DNA from: Tridacna crocea
Taxonomy: Eukaryota > Mollusca > Bivalvia > Cardiida > Cardiidae
Assembly (NCBI GenBank): GCA_943736015.1
Contig: OX031061.1
Coordinates: 62,998,192 to 63,062,191, forward strand
Direction: 5' to 3'
DNA length: 64,000 bases
The position numbers and the translations under genes were made by a program. Positions 25,401 through 40,400 of the stretch are shown piece after piece. The notes under the pieces were generated by a model. The model made no database searches and was not told the origin of the DNA. It saw only the letters and a program-made list of their open reading frames with translations. The stretch's first letter is position 1. Every line of letters begins with the position of its first letter.

Positions 25401-28400
25401 TTATAAAACCCCTTCATAAAATGTACTGAAATGCACTTTTATTATGTATCTTGGTCACTTTAAATTTTACCCCATCTAATGCAAAATTACGTCAAAGGTA
25501 ACCTTTAGAAATATTTCACAGGAAGATGGCCACAAAAACAATACAATTAAAAACATTCATTGTCATTGACAAAGGGAAATAATTGAGAAATTCAAAATAA
25601 GAAAACTTATATTGGGACATTTAGTTGGCCGTCTACTTACTTATCATGCAATAAGTCTGTGCTGCTTTGTGTTCACCCTGAAATAATGAAAATACTTTTA
25701 AGCATCTTTTAACTGTTCAGACACTAAGTTGTTTTTCTTAAGTATGGAAATAATGGCATACTATTACTTTATTGCTTTGAAACAAAAGAGAAAAAAATAA
25801 GAAAATACCCGAATGTGGTGGAATCCTGTGACAGCCATTTACTTTTCGACTTAGCGGTATTTAGCAAAATATGAATTCATATTCTAATCTCGGACTTTCT
25901 ACTTGAAGGCAGAGGTTTTTTATCATGAAACTATATACAGTTTGGCAAAAGATTTACAGCAATAAGACGACGTTATAAGTTTTGGAATACTTCTACAAGT
26001 GCTTAGGTTGAAAAACTGATTCACAGTTTAATTTCTCTTTTGCGATACTTCCTGCTCGCAGATCTTACTACTACTTTTCAATACTAACCCTTCATGCATC
26101 AACTGTAAGACTATCTATTTCAACATTGTTCAAATATGTTCATTGTTTAAACTAAGTTATTGATTTTCACAGTTTAAAATTGCATAATCCTTGTTAAACT
26201 TTGGCAGATCGCTCTTTGCCAACAATAGCAAGTGTTCAAGGGACTACCAATAAATGAAATAAGTGTATTGCAACGAAGATGTATCTGAAGCAGTTGAAAT
26301 CAATCCATAAATGAACTTTTCATCAAGTTCTTTTATGTTCCTTCAAGTTTATAAACTAGGAAAGAGAGTCCAAAAACATTTTTCTATTTTGACCACACGG
26401 GCATTCATCCAAAAACCTGAAGTTTTTGTTTAACTGGACAAGCTAAAAGTACTGTAAACTTAGTTTTCTATGGTTCGTTAATCTTGCAAAAATCCTTAGA
26501 GTTCCCCGAACCTTTCATCCTCGGATACCCCAGGGTCTCCCTATTTGCTACGCTACATCGACCCTGGGACAATTGACTAATAAAACTTTGAATCAGCCGC
26601 CGAAAATCGATACGAAACGTCATACCGTACAGTCCACTCGCCCATCACAAAATGATGATAGAACCAATGAAAAGCCAGCATTCGGCCAGCGGTAAAGCGA
26701 GCCGCCGAAAATCGATACGAAACGTCATAGCGTACAGTACACTCGCCCATCACAAAATGATGATGGAACCAATGAAAAGCCAGCATTCGGCCAGCGGTAA
26801 AGCGAAGGAAATTCAACTAATTGTCCCAGGGGTCGATGTAGCGTAGCAAATAGGGAGACCCCGGGGTATCCAAGGATGCGAACCTTTAACCTTTTCTATA
26901 CTATATCAAAGGACAAAGGGTATTCCCATAAGTATGCTAAAGTGAGGTTCAAAATCAAAATAAACTTACCAGTTTAAAATAGGCCAAGGCAAGGCGTCTA
27001 GCCTTGGATAGTGGACTTGCTGTCACGAACCCAAAACTTTTTAAAAAGTCTGTCCATCTCAGTGCATCATGGCAAATTGCAATGCAAACTTTCCAGCGGC
27101 TGCGCAGTTCTGCTAGTTTAGTCAATTTTTCCATCTCGTGTAAAAGATCAATAACCCTCTGAAATACAAACCAATCGGACTTCCATAACTCGACATTTTC
27201 CAAAGGAGGTCACAAGCAAGAACCTGTGGCATTACACGTAGGTTGCTAAGGTTTAGAATTTCTTTGTATACCATTGATTCTGTGTATGACTTTTACAGTT
27301 TCTCTATCATTCTAATTTAGTTAATTTAGTTTTGCTGTGTAAAACAATAATAATGATAATTATAATAATAAAAGAATCAAGGTGTTAAGACCAACAACTA
27401 GGTAAAGGCTACAGTTCTAAGTTGGATATATATATATATTCCCTCACGGTAGTTATGAGGACTTAATAACGGCCGATCTATTTTAACAAACTTTGACAAA
27501 ATTTGATCTGCATAAATCTGGGTCTATTTTTCTGTCAAAACCTCTATGAGATCCTTTTTCAAGGTGAGCTACGAAGACCGGGTATAGGTATTGCCATTAA
27601 AGGCTTCTTATCATACTGATTTAAATCCTGAAATTCAGCTTGATGTTCTTTACGAAATGTTGTTTCTTTCGTCAAATATTCTTGATGACACAAGAGCAAG
27701 CACTTTTATCTATGGAATTCAAAATTGGGCCTTGGCAACAACCTATTGAAAAAAAAGTAAGAATAATATTTAGTAAAAAGAAGAGAGATTACTTTTTTGC
27801 CCCGCTTTTTGACATTGATTATATCTCACTTTTTTTAAAACATATCGATCGTGTTATGACAGATTGGACAGTCGAAAATTCAACATTTACAATCGGAATT
27901 CAAAGTGATCATGCGATAATCCCAGGTCAACCTCGCTAAAAAATATCCGAGATGACATTAAGGCAAATATTTTCACCAAAATTCATCTAGACTCGTTTAT
28001 AAAAATAGCTTATACAGTTATCACAAGTTTTTGTTAGTATATAAAATACATGCACGTATGGAAATTTCAGACAAATAATAGCAAGAGAAGAAAAAACCCA
28101 TGACGCATTTACTGTCCTCGGCAAGAATTGCGCCGAGCTTAGCATCATATCAGGAATCCCTCAGTTTGAAACCTTAATAGAGCGACCTGGCCTCGTATAC
28201 AGAATTTTAAAAAAGTGTCCGCGGAAATTACGCTAAAGAAACTAAAATAATATCATTTTAATTATACGTTTTTAGCCCACCTGAGCACGAAGTGCGCATG
28301 GTGAGTTTTTGTGCTCGCCCAATGTCCGTCGTCCGTCGTGCGTCGTCCGTCGTCCGCAATTTCTTTAAACATCTTCTCCTCCTAAACCACTGGGCCAATC

Positions 28401-31400
28401 TTGATGAAACTTGGCAGGGATGTTTCTTGGGTGAAGCTCTACCAAATTTATTCAAGAGATTGAATTCCACCTATAATTCTGGTTGCCATGGCAACTACAA
28501 GGAAAAAAATAGCAAAATCTTTGAAAATCTTCTTCTCTGAAACTAGAAGGCCTTGAGCTTTGATATTTGGTATATAGCATCTCCTAGTAGACTTCTACCA
28601 AGACTATTCATATGATGCCCCTGGGGTTAAAACTGGCCCCGCCCCGGGGGTCACAAGTTTGAAACATAGGAACAAAGAAGGAAAACTTTAAAATTCTTCT
28701 TCTCTGAAACTAGAAGGTGCAGGGCTTTGCTATTTGGTAGGTAGCATCTCCTAGTGGACCTCTACCAAGATTGTACATATAATGTCCCCGGGGTCAAAAC
28801 TGGCCCCGCCCCGGGGGTCACAAGTTTAAAACAGAAATAAATAAGGCAAACTTTCAAATTCTTCTTCTCTGAACTTAAAAGGCGTTGAGCTTTGATATTT
28901 GGTATGTAGCATCTCCTAATGAACCTCTACTAAGATTGTACATTTGTTGCCCCTGGGGTCAAAATTAGCCCAGGGGTCACAAGCTTAAAACGTAGAAATA
29001 AAGAAAGAAAACTTTAAATTTTTTCTTGTCTGTAGCTAGAAGGGGCAGGGCTTTGATATTTGGTATCTAGCATCTCCTAGTGGACTTCTACCATGATTGT
29101 TCATATGATGTCTCTGGGGTCAAAACTGGCTCCGCTCCGGGGGTCACAAGTTTGAAACATAGGAACAAAGAAGGAAAATTTTAAAATTCTTCTTCTCTGT
29201 CAGTAGAAGGTGCAGAGCTTTGATATTTGCTATGTAGCATCTCCTAGTTCACCTCTACCGAGATTATTCATATGATGTCCCTGGAGTCAAAACTGGCCCC
29301 GTCCCGGGAGTCACAAGTTTGAAACATAAGAACAAAGAAGGAAAACTTTCAAATTCTTCTTCTCTGAAACAAAAAGGCGTAGAGCTTTGATATTTGGTAT
29401 GTAGCATCTCCTAGTGAACCTCTACCAAGATTGTACATTTGTTGCTCCTGGGGTCAAAATTGGCCCCGCCCCAGGGGTCACAAGTTTAAAACGTAGAAAT
29501 AAAGAAGGAAAACTTTAAAATTCTTCTTCTCTAAAACCAGAAGATGTAGAGCTTTTATATTTGGTAAGTAGGATCTCCTTGTGGACTTCTACAATGTTTA
29601 TTCATATGATGTCCCTGGGGTCAAAACTTGCCCTGCCCCATGGGTCACAAGTTCGAAACGTAGGAAAAAAGAAGGAAAACTTCAATATTCTTCTTCTCTG
29701 AAACTAGATGGCAAAGAGCTTTGATATTTGGTATGTAGCATCTCTTAGTGGACTTCTACAAAGTTTCTTCATACGATGCCCCTTGGGCCTTGAGTCAAAA
29801 CTTGCCCTGCCCCAGGGGTCACAATTTCGAAACATAGTAACAAAGAAGGAAAACTTTAAAATTCTAGTTCTCTGAAACTAGAAGGTGTAGAGCTTTGATA
29901 TTTTGTAAGTAGCATTTCCTAGTGTACCTCTAGCAAGTTTTTTTCTTAGGATGCCCCTGGGGTCAAAACTGGCCCTGCCAAGGGGTCACCAGTTTGATTT
30001 TACAGCTTAGTACTCAGGTGAGCGATATAGGACCATCATGTTCCTCTTGTTTAAATAGAACTAGAAATCCCTATTATTGTTAAGTTATTATTGTACGATT
30101 CTAGCGATAATCAAAGAGTTCAAATAAATATACTGCTCACTGACAGTGGATGTCAAATGGATAAAGGTAAGAAAGTAGTTTTTTCAACATAATCCTTGCC
30201 TTGAACAGTATATTATATGTATGTCTACTTTTATCGGACATATAGATTTAGTCAGTTGTTCAAAGATTTTTCTGTGCTTCTCGCATTGTTATTCAAGTGA
30301 ACAAATACTATCGAAGGAGTTACATATACATAGTAGTGTATTTTTTGATTTAAAGAAGTATCATCTCATTACGCATCTTACAAGATTCAAAATGTCATGT
30401 AAATTACTTTACCTCTGGCGAAGACAGCTCCGAGAAAATTTTGTTCCAGAGGACAATGGATACAGCACTATGATTTTTTTCTGTCCAATTAGAGTCGAAT
30501 ACAGTGGCTGAAAAATAATATAATGATCAATTAGATCTACTGGTTAGGTGGATGGTGTATAAAAGACTGAACCAATGTATGAAAGGATGATGCTTTCGAT
30601 ATTTGATGGATGAATAGACATATTGTTAAAAAGCTGGTTGTTCCTGTTAGATAAACGAATCATAAATTCCTGTGTTTACCGAATTGTTTTATGACAGACC
30701 GACTTAGATCAATAAAGGATTACATGTCATATATACTTCAGACAGATAAGACTGAAATGATGACCGAATAATGCCTTTTTTTGCAAAAGAAGTTGCTGAA
30801 AGATTGAATGCTGGTTAACAGACCGCCTTCCGAATGGTCGTACAAGGGACGGGGTCATTTGGAAAAGTGTAAAATACATGTATATTTATATATTTTTTGA
30901 GACTTCTTGTAAAATAAAAATACCAACATTTTAGTTTTGTTTCATAACAAATTGTTATAATAAACGTTAAATGTATGACAATTCCTTAAAACACATTAAT
31001 CATTTTCCGAATGCAAAGACGATACCTTTCAATGTGGTCCCAGCTTATCACCCCGAAGAAAAAACAAATTTATAGATATGATAAGTATAACAATAATACT
31101 TTCTGAAGACTCCTACTATACATATATGGAGGTGATAATGGTTGACAGCTATGTACATACTACTGTATGGTGTATTCTACGGTTGTAATTCTCAAAAAAA
31201 GGATACACTTACCTGTATAAAAGCACTTTGCAGAAATTATAATGTCCCCAGTCTGAAATGTAATACATAAATGTAACAGTCAATACCATTTGCATTCACA
31301 CAATACTGAAGCAACGCACGAAATATGGAATATTATGTTATAGCCAATTTCTTGGTGATTGTGTTTAATTCGAGGAGCATGCGAAAATTTGATGACAACT

Positions 31401-34400
31401 TTTTCATACGCAGCAAGAAGTAAATACCGTATTCTTTTTTCCGGACAATAGGCCGCTACACTGTATTGGCTGTACCCTTCGATTTTAACTATTTCAGAAA
31501 TAAAATCAGTTGTATAGGCCGCACCGGCACATAAGCCGCTGTTCATGCATTTGGTTAGTGTAAAATGTCACCCCTCTTTAGATATATATTCATGTATTTG
31601 TGCATGTATACACTGTAAATATATTATACATGTTTTAAACACGAAACAACTTTATCCGTTCTTTTTGCATTTTAATTTTCATTCCATTGGAGTGATTTCC
31701 CCTTTTGTAGATTATATCACTTTAACTCTAGAGACTATTATGATTTGTTCACCTATTGTCGAATAACTGAAGGAATTTCGAAATTGTCAAATTGTCACTT
31801 CAATCGACGGAACACATCAAACAACGCCTTTAATTACATCCGCAGTTAGGCCTAATCGCTGATTAGTACAACGAGATACCATTAAACAAAAAGTGTGAAA
31901 ATCTTGGTTGGTCATGAAGTTTAACACATTCACAAGTTTGCAAGCAGATTAATTGATCTACAAACAAAACACATAATTGAATTATCGAGAAATACTTTGT
32001 GCGCGTGAACCAAATTGGCACGTCCTTATGGGAAATTCTAAACTGGTTTTCCCTTATTTTCAGTTTTATAAGTCCCTACCGACAGGTCATTTAGAAAAAT
32101 AAAATAAACGCATGAGGCGCTTCATCTTATAGATTTCCACTCGTTTTTTTAAAGATAGTACAACCACAAGGAAAGTTACTTAAACATAATTTTCCTTTAT
32201 AACACGCCTACAACTTTCAACAACACCATTTTGCAATAATTGACATTCTATTCGAAAATAGCGAAAAAAAGAGATAATAAATAGGATGAAGGTTATTAAC
32301 CCCGATTTTATGAATGACGGCTTGATAATACAAGTAAACATTTTGAATAACTAATTGAGGAATGAAGATAATTTTATCTATTTTTTTTACATGAAGCGGT
32401 TTCATAGGTTTTTTTTTTCATACCTCCATGAAAAAATAAAATTCTCTTCAGTCCTTATAATTCAATATTACATACATCCTACACCGACAGAAATAATTCA
32501 AACTGCATTCATTTTCTATAGTTTTAAATATAATGTTGGAGTTTCTAAAGCCACTTCCACTTATATTTGTATGGCACAAGAATACAATAGGAAAGCAGTT
32601 TTCAGATCACAAATACTAATCAAAGCGTTGAAAACGCTGAAGTGGTATTTGTCAAGGAAATCCATGTGTGGATATTAATAGTTTGAAAGAAAAAGAGACA
32701 TATCTATAGACGGTAAGCGATATTTCCATTTTATCGTAAGTGGCGCACCAGCAGTATCACGTGACACCGGACAATCAAAGCATTATTTCAGTAACAAATG
32801 CCGTATGTCCCGTTCGCAAATCCTTTAAATTTGGACAAATTCATTACTGAAAAGAAAATGACATAGCAAGAAATCTATAGAAATCAATTCTAACACAATT
32901 CAAACATATTTCATGATATTGCTTTTGAAAAAGAAAATCACAAACAGACAAAATATGCATTTTATACAATCGTATTTAAATAAAGAGCATGTAGAGACTA
33001 AGAACGGACTTAGCCTCTGAAACCTGTATAAAATCCATAATCCTGACCATTAATGATAACCAAAGGGGTAAATTAATATGAAACAAAATATAAGAAGAGT
33101 CAATTTAATGTGACACGTGTTTGCTAATCTGTAAGAAGCAAGTACATTACAGCTGTTCTAAAGGTCACCCACTCTGCAGTGCGATGGTAACATCCCAGTT
33201 GGTCTACTCCCATTTCGCTTACTCCCATTTCGTCTACAAATTTTCGCAACAGTCCCATTTCGTCTACACCTGTTTTGCCCAGTAGTCCCATTTCGTCTAC
33301 ATTTTATTATTCTTATGATCTTTTTCACTTATAAATTATCTATTTCCAATTTAATCTCTCCAAAAATGATTTAGATATGTTATTTTAATTTGTATTGCAA
33401 GTTTGTTGATAGTTTTTATTGATACATTAACACCTATGCAGACTTGGGCAGGACAGGTGTTGAGAAGGGATTATGACACCTAATTTCAAATTCAGAAAAA
33501 TCAAACTTACAATCACATCTATCTTCAGATTTTCACACCATGTTGTTTAAAGTGCATGAAGTATCTATTAAAGTTTTCATGTAATTTTTATTACAGGCAT
33601 TCCATTTCATTTCTAAATTATCTTAATTATTATTAAAGTGTTTTATTTATTTATCATTTATCTAAGATACTTTTTGAAAAGATAATATATATCATGACTT
33701 AATGCAATAACTGAGATGATTAAACACAGTTCTATCTACACATTTCTATTTATTTGTAGATATGCACATATAAAAGCACCAAATAAGAAAAAATATATTT
33801 AAAAGAAATAAATGAATCATTCAAGTTCATTTTCAAAGTTGATTTATACAAATACATTCAAACATATATCTTACTGTAGACAAAATGGGTGTAGACGAAA
33901 TGAGATTAGACGAATTGGGACTGTAGACGAAATGGGACTGACTACACAGAAAAATCTGTAGACGAAATGGGAGTAGACCAAGTGGGATTAAATCAGTGCG
34001 ATACCGAGATCAAAGGAACACCGATTTAACCCTTCACCCATTTTTCTTTTTTTTTTGGTAAGACTTCATTAGATACATATTTTTTTGTACTCAAAATGAA
34101 GCTTAAAAGAAGTTATGGAAGGTCTGAATTTTGATCTGAAGCCACGTTTCTTTTGTTCATGATCGATAACATAAGTTATTCGTCAATAGGTACATGCCTG
34201 AAAGTACAACAAGGATGTTTGATAATAGTACTTTAAAATCACTTTATGGACTGTCCCTGTCTTTCTGAAGACACTAAACAGCTAATCAACCTTTTACCAA
34301 AGTATTTCGAGCGACCCGTGTAAAAAGGGGGCAGACGTGCTGATTTGTCCCACTGTCTGTTATTTGTCTCACTTTCTCAACCTTAACACATCCCCCCACA

Positions 34401-37400
34401 CACACACTTTCAAAAAACCGAAAACTGAGAGTAATCAATATGTAGTTCATAAACATTTGTGAAAAAAACGAATTTTCAAAGTGTGAGCGAAAATATTTGA
34501 GGAAAAAAGGAAGGGCTTGCAACATGTATTTTCTCCTGTTTCAACAATAGTTTATTTTTTTACTTTTTAAAAGAATTACAACCATTTTACCCACATTTAT
34601 TCAATCGTCTCCATATGCTAAGTATCTGGACCAGTCCAAAGTGTTAACGTCGGGTGAAAACATTCGCAGTAACTATTTAAAACCCTATGCCACATAACCA
34701 AAGTTTTTTACGACCCTTAGAAATATAGTTTTTTAAAAATGTTGTTGAAAATGGTTAAAATTCTAGTAACCAACCTTTTGTCCTTTCCCCTTGCTATCTT
34801 TCATAAAGAAAATTTCATTTTTATGCCACATTCAAATTGTTATCTGCAAAGACTTCCAGTTTGGGCAAGTCTCAAATATTTGTTTCGTAAAGAGTTGGTG
34901 AAAGATTCAGTGTTATAAAAAATGGGGTGTGGGGGATTAACATCAATATACCTGCAATAGACCTTTCCTAATTTTATGCCTGATTATTCAACCAATATTT
35001 GCGTAATTCTGTAGCTAAGTTTGTAACGTACAGGCTCGAAGTCCAGGAATCTGTGGTTTGATTTGTTTAAACTATTAATGTGATAATTTTTCCAAAAAAT
35101 CGTTCCAGTATCTGCTAAAAGACATAGACAGTCTACTAACAAAAAACTGGGACATCAAACATTTTGAATTTATAGCAAAAATCTTAACTTTGAAATAACA
35201 TAACGGGTGGAAAGAGAAGTAACTCGTGGTGACGCGTCAGTAACGGTATTTGGCAAATGGTCTATTACCTCGATCTATAAATATTCATGAGCAATCAAAT
35301 GGAGTAGCGTGCAATCATAGGACCAACAAGCCATGGAACGAATTGATTTTGGATCGAAAAAGCCCACGGTCAGTTGGCAAATTTGTATCATTTCGCGAGA
35401 TGCTAGTTTCAATCAAAAATAAGTATCTCAACGATCGATAGCCTCGCCCAATGTATTTTAATATGCCATTTCAAATTACATATTTGAGTGACACAGTAAA
35501 AGTCATTTGCCTGAGAAAAATGAGTTTAACTGGGTTTATTTCCTTTGGTTTTGCACAAAATGGTTGAACTAAAACTCTAAAAAGTTTGGGTACGCTGTCT
35601 CGGTATAGACTCGGTACAGACTCTAAAGAGTTTGGGTACGCTATGACAAAATGGATACGCTGGCATATGTAGAAATATGCATCATATAGAAGGTCTGCAA
35701 ATCAAGATTTAAATTGAAATGTCGTCCTAGATAGCTGCAAATTATGAAGAAAATGGCAATATTCATGTATCTAAATTGAACTACTTAATGCCAAGTTTTA
35801 TATTCTTGCGCTAAAGCCCGGGACCTTTCGAGGGTTGATTAATTTATCAGTGTCATTGACGACTGACTTTTTTTTTAAAAGGGCTGACTTATTACACTTG
35901 AAATTACGTTTTTCAGCCCGTCTAGCTTTTTTGCGATAAAAGAGCATATAATCATTGCTTTGTCTGTTTGTATGTAGTTAGGACAGAGAACGTAGTAATG
36001 ATATTCCACAGCGTTTAAATTATTTTCAAGCTACAAACAACCGGGATATTCTGGCAAAATTTAAGCAGGAACCAATTGAACTCAATCTCTTTCTACTGCT
36101 GTGTACCTAAACGCGATGGAGTATTAGATTCACGGTACAAAATAAGATACATGGTTATAAAAATTCAATCTTGAACTCATTGTGGTATTGTCCTCGATAA
36201 ATACCACAAAAATTAACCAATAAAACGAGGGAAAACGTGCAAAGCAGTGTGTAGGACTCGCAAGGGTAACCTTCAGCAAAACTTGTTCCGGCACAAGGCT
36301 ATTTCTTTTTTCATGGAGCTATGAAAAAAATCAGCCAATCAAACCTCGCCAATGTTCATAAAATCAACTGATATTAAATTTTATTGCAAATAAATGCATG
36401 CTAGGTCTGTGCACGTGGTATATCGTCATACTAGATTTGGAACCGTATTTGACAGTATGTAGATACCGTTTTCAGTTTTCTTCGTGTGTGTTATTTTTAT
36501 ATGATTGCACGGTATATATCTGAACTGGAAAATTTACAAATACATGGCCTGCAACACACGAAGAGGGGCATTCTGACAATTGAGTAGAGTGTCTTTTCGG
36601 ATCAGCCTGTGCAGTCAACCTAATACGACGCTTTCCGTTTTTGTACGCAATTTTATATTTTGTGCAAGTCTAGTGTAGCACGAAATCTAATGTAGTCATG
36701 AAATGCTGTCTCGGATTAGATTTCGCAGACTGTGCAGGTCGATCTGAGACAAGACTTTACGCAATGTCCGAATGCCCCTTTTCGCGTGTTGCAAGCCATA
36801 TAGTAATTTAGCAAAAAAGGGTACGGAACAAAATCAAACAGTGCAGTCTAGGTTTGTAGCCACATTTTCCGATACAATGCGAGTTTTACCTACTGGATTT
36901 CGAAACTCAAATACTTCAATATTTAATTTTAAATGGAAATATTCATATGTTCAAACTGGATAAAATGTCGACGTACATTTTTCTGAAAACTGTATCTATC
37001 TCTTTTTTTTTCTGCTATTTTTGGGGAAATAGAGGAAAAGTATATGATTTTTATTACTCTTTATATTGTTTACATTTAAGTCCATATATGGATATGTTTT
37101 GAGGCAAGAGTCACGTCAACGGGTACAAATGTATAATGTGTGCAGTGGCCGATTTTACATTATGCAATTGAAACTATCTGCATTCAATGCACAGACTAGT
37201 GTATGTCGCCGCTTACGGATGCTTCGATTCTTGTTCAGATCATTTTTCATAATGGTATTACTGTAGTCATTAGTTCATTACCTCATTGTATATTTTATGT
37301 TCTCTACGTCCCTAAATTTGAGTAGAGTGGACACTGACTGACTGACATGTAAACACACTCACGCACCCGTTTTCCCCACCGCCGACGCTGCTAAAGATAG

Positions 37401-40400
37401 AGGATATACATGACAAAAATATACAAATGGACAATAATGAAATGACTGCATGAATGCACGAATAATTGAATGATAACTTTATCCATTATGCAAATGTACA
37501 ATGTATGTATAACAATTCCTCGTGTGGATCATTTACTCCACATATGAAGCTTCCTACCCGTGTCTACAAGAAGTAAAAAAAGCAGATATTACCTTGTCAA
37601 GAATAAAAGCGCATTGTCCGAACCAGTCAGCAAGGTCGATCTCCCGTATAAGCGCGTTATTTAGAAGAAGGAAATGATCTTTGGCTTCCTGGGCACCCAC
37701 CATGGCTTCCATGGCTTTCCGTCTCGCCTGTCTTAAGTCTGTATTCTCAAGAGCAACCCTAGCCTCTTCAATAAGTCTATCCATGTTTCTTTTCATCTGA
37801 AAGAGAGCATAGACCAGAACATGGTGACACTTGTAGCAGAGGCAGAAAAAACATACATGAAAATGCAGTAAAAAAATCATGACAGCTGAAATAAAAACCT
37901 ATAGGTGGGTATGGTATTACTATAGATAGTCATTGGAAAGAAAAACAAAGATCAAAACTGAGCCTATTTTTTCTGAAGTACTTAAACTATCAAGTAAATA
38001 AACATTGAAGTAAGTAGTTCCGTATTTGGTCTTAAACTTGCCGCTTACACCAGCTCATCTGGTTCGATAGCTTTTTCTATGGGCCAATTTTCTATATTTC
38101 TAAGAATCAGTTCACCCAATGTTTCGGTTGATTGTTAGAGAAAATTGATTTTAAGAAATAAGAACCTTGTGTAAAACTGTGACCCATCACCCAAAAAGGG
38201 ACCATTTGGGAATCTGAACATCAATTAAATGAAAACAGATCAACGATAGCGCAGCTCAGTTCAATTTGATAGTTTAAAAATGATTGTATAACAAGGTACA
38301 ATGACCACTTTATTACAGAAAATGTCATTAAAGCGAACAGTGTCAAGCTTGGTCAGATTGTGCAATTTGTGCAGTCTGACCAGGGTTGACACTGTTCGCA
38401 GTTCCCAACAACAACAACAACAACAACAACATTACCGTTTATTCACCCAGTGATATATACATCAAACATGGGGATATGACAAAAAATATATAGTAGTTTG
38501 GCGAAACATCAATATAGTGTAAGTGATTATTACTAAAAAATAGGAAGAAAAAAAAAAAACATTGGGTAAAAAAGAGAAACATAACTCTGAGAGGTAGGGG
38601 AGATTTCAAAAAGACAGAAAAAGTAAGGAACATAAGTTAAGAATTAGAAGCGGGAGGGGGCTGTTAAACTTTTTAAGAGAGAAGGGACGGAGAGGGTTAA
38701 AGGAAAAGGTTTTCAGATACGAACGGAGCGACCGGTGCAAATCACAAAGAATGACCACGAAGGAAAGAATTTGTACTACAGTAGCTTATTAGGCCATGGG
38801 GTTCTTCATCGAGAACGCAATCAGCTTATCGACCTTGAACAAAAGCTACATAGATTAATAAAAAAAAAAGTGTTAAAATTACACTGCACGTGGACATTGA
38901 TAATCCAAAAGAAACACGTGGCAGGACACAGTTTAACCCTTGGGCGTCGAATCATTTTATATCCTGACTTTTGCGGGTAGTGTAAACCAGAATTACATTG
39001 TAGAGAAAGTGAATTCTATCCAGTAAGCAAATTTTGACAAAGTAAAAGTTTCCATAGAGATCAACTGACAAATCGTGGTACTCAAGATTATTTCATGTTA
39101 GCTAGAAACAGCTGTGCACTACTATCTGTTAAATATATTGGTAATATTACTTGATCTTCGATAGCGATTTTGCATGCACGATAAACAAAGAAAAAACAAA
39201 ATGCCACGGGGCCGACAGTGCACGTGAATATCACTTCGCCTTATGAACAACAGCAATACTTCCACTAGATTCACTGGCTATGCAAGTGTGGGAAAAAAAA
39301 TAGATAAGTGGAATACTAGTTAATTAAATTTTGCCTTTATGATTGTCAGCTTTCAGGTAAGTAAAGCTATATTGCGTATACTTTTTTCATAAAGATACAC
39401 GTGACCTTTGAAAGCGCCTTTTACCACTATACTAATCAGGCGACCGGTGTAAATCAAGATCAGACTGCAGAAAAGTGCAGTCCGATCCTTGATCCACACA
39501 ATCATCTGGTAAGAAACCACAAACAAAAGGCAATGGCAATTTTGCAAATTTTATCTAGGTCTTACTCTAGAAGGTCCCTTTTTGCGTGACGGGTCACAAG
39601 TGATTGGTATAATGGATCACAGAAATGCATTTAAGCCCCTTTTTTGTTGATAAAAGTTGTATATCATACCACAGACCCTTTGTTACTTTTGTAAATTAGT
39701 GGATAGTTTAGTATATGATCCGATGACAGCTGTTACTCACTGTACATTTTCAACATTATGCAAAATATGTTGGATGAAAAGACCTGTAGACTCTTGGAAA
39801 AAGAACATGTTCGTTTCAAAGATAAAACGTTAACCCCAATAGAGGTATAGGCGAAGGCAGTGGCGTTTTCAGACGGCAAAGATGAAGATCAAATGCTGAG
39901 AACATGTAGGTATGGTCTTTTATTTTACCGTCCGCTTATTAAGGCAGGCCAATGAGACAAAAATCTGTAAATTTCAGCGGATTGTTAACAGATGTCGAGA
40001 TTATTTATTTGGCACTCATAGATACATTTTACTGCAAAAACTTCATAGTGTGTAGATTGGTTTAAACAGGGCTAAATAATCGATAGATATGGAGTATTGG
40101 ATAAAGAAACTGAAGGAATTTGTTTTTGATTTTAAACCGAAAACGAAAACCGTGTTTCCATTGATGGCCTCAAGAGAAGGTCAAAATGCAATTTATACCG
40201 GTCGTTGTCTATGCCACTTTGGAACCGCTAGGGAAAATGCATTAATAATTATAGTTTAATAAACTAAATATAAAGATGGGCTAAAGGCGAGTAAAGGTGT
40301 ATCTTTAAAAAAAAGAACAAACCTTTTCAGCCATGGCTTTGATGTGGTCAACAAACTGATCCAAAGTCTCTACTGTGGATTGTCTCAACGTTCTATCCCC

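Larger units (their letters stand above)
37797..40322 (-). other. Intron 3, hairpins only
   Basis: 2.5 kb with two small hairpins (38,333; 39,458) and an AAC microsatellite. No coding signal. Confidence 0.6.

Noticed and set aside
28320..28360. CRISPR-like short repeats (GTCCGTCGTC)
   Set aside because: This is a simple imperfect repeat at the end of an animal transposable element. There are no spacers and the genome is eukaryotic.
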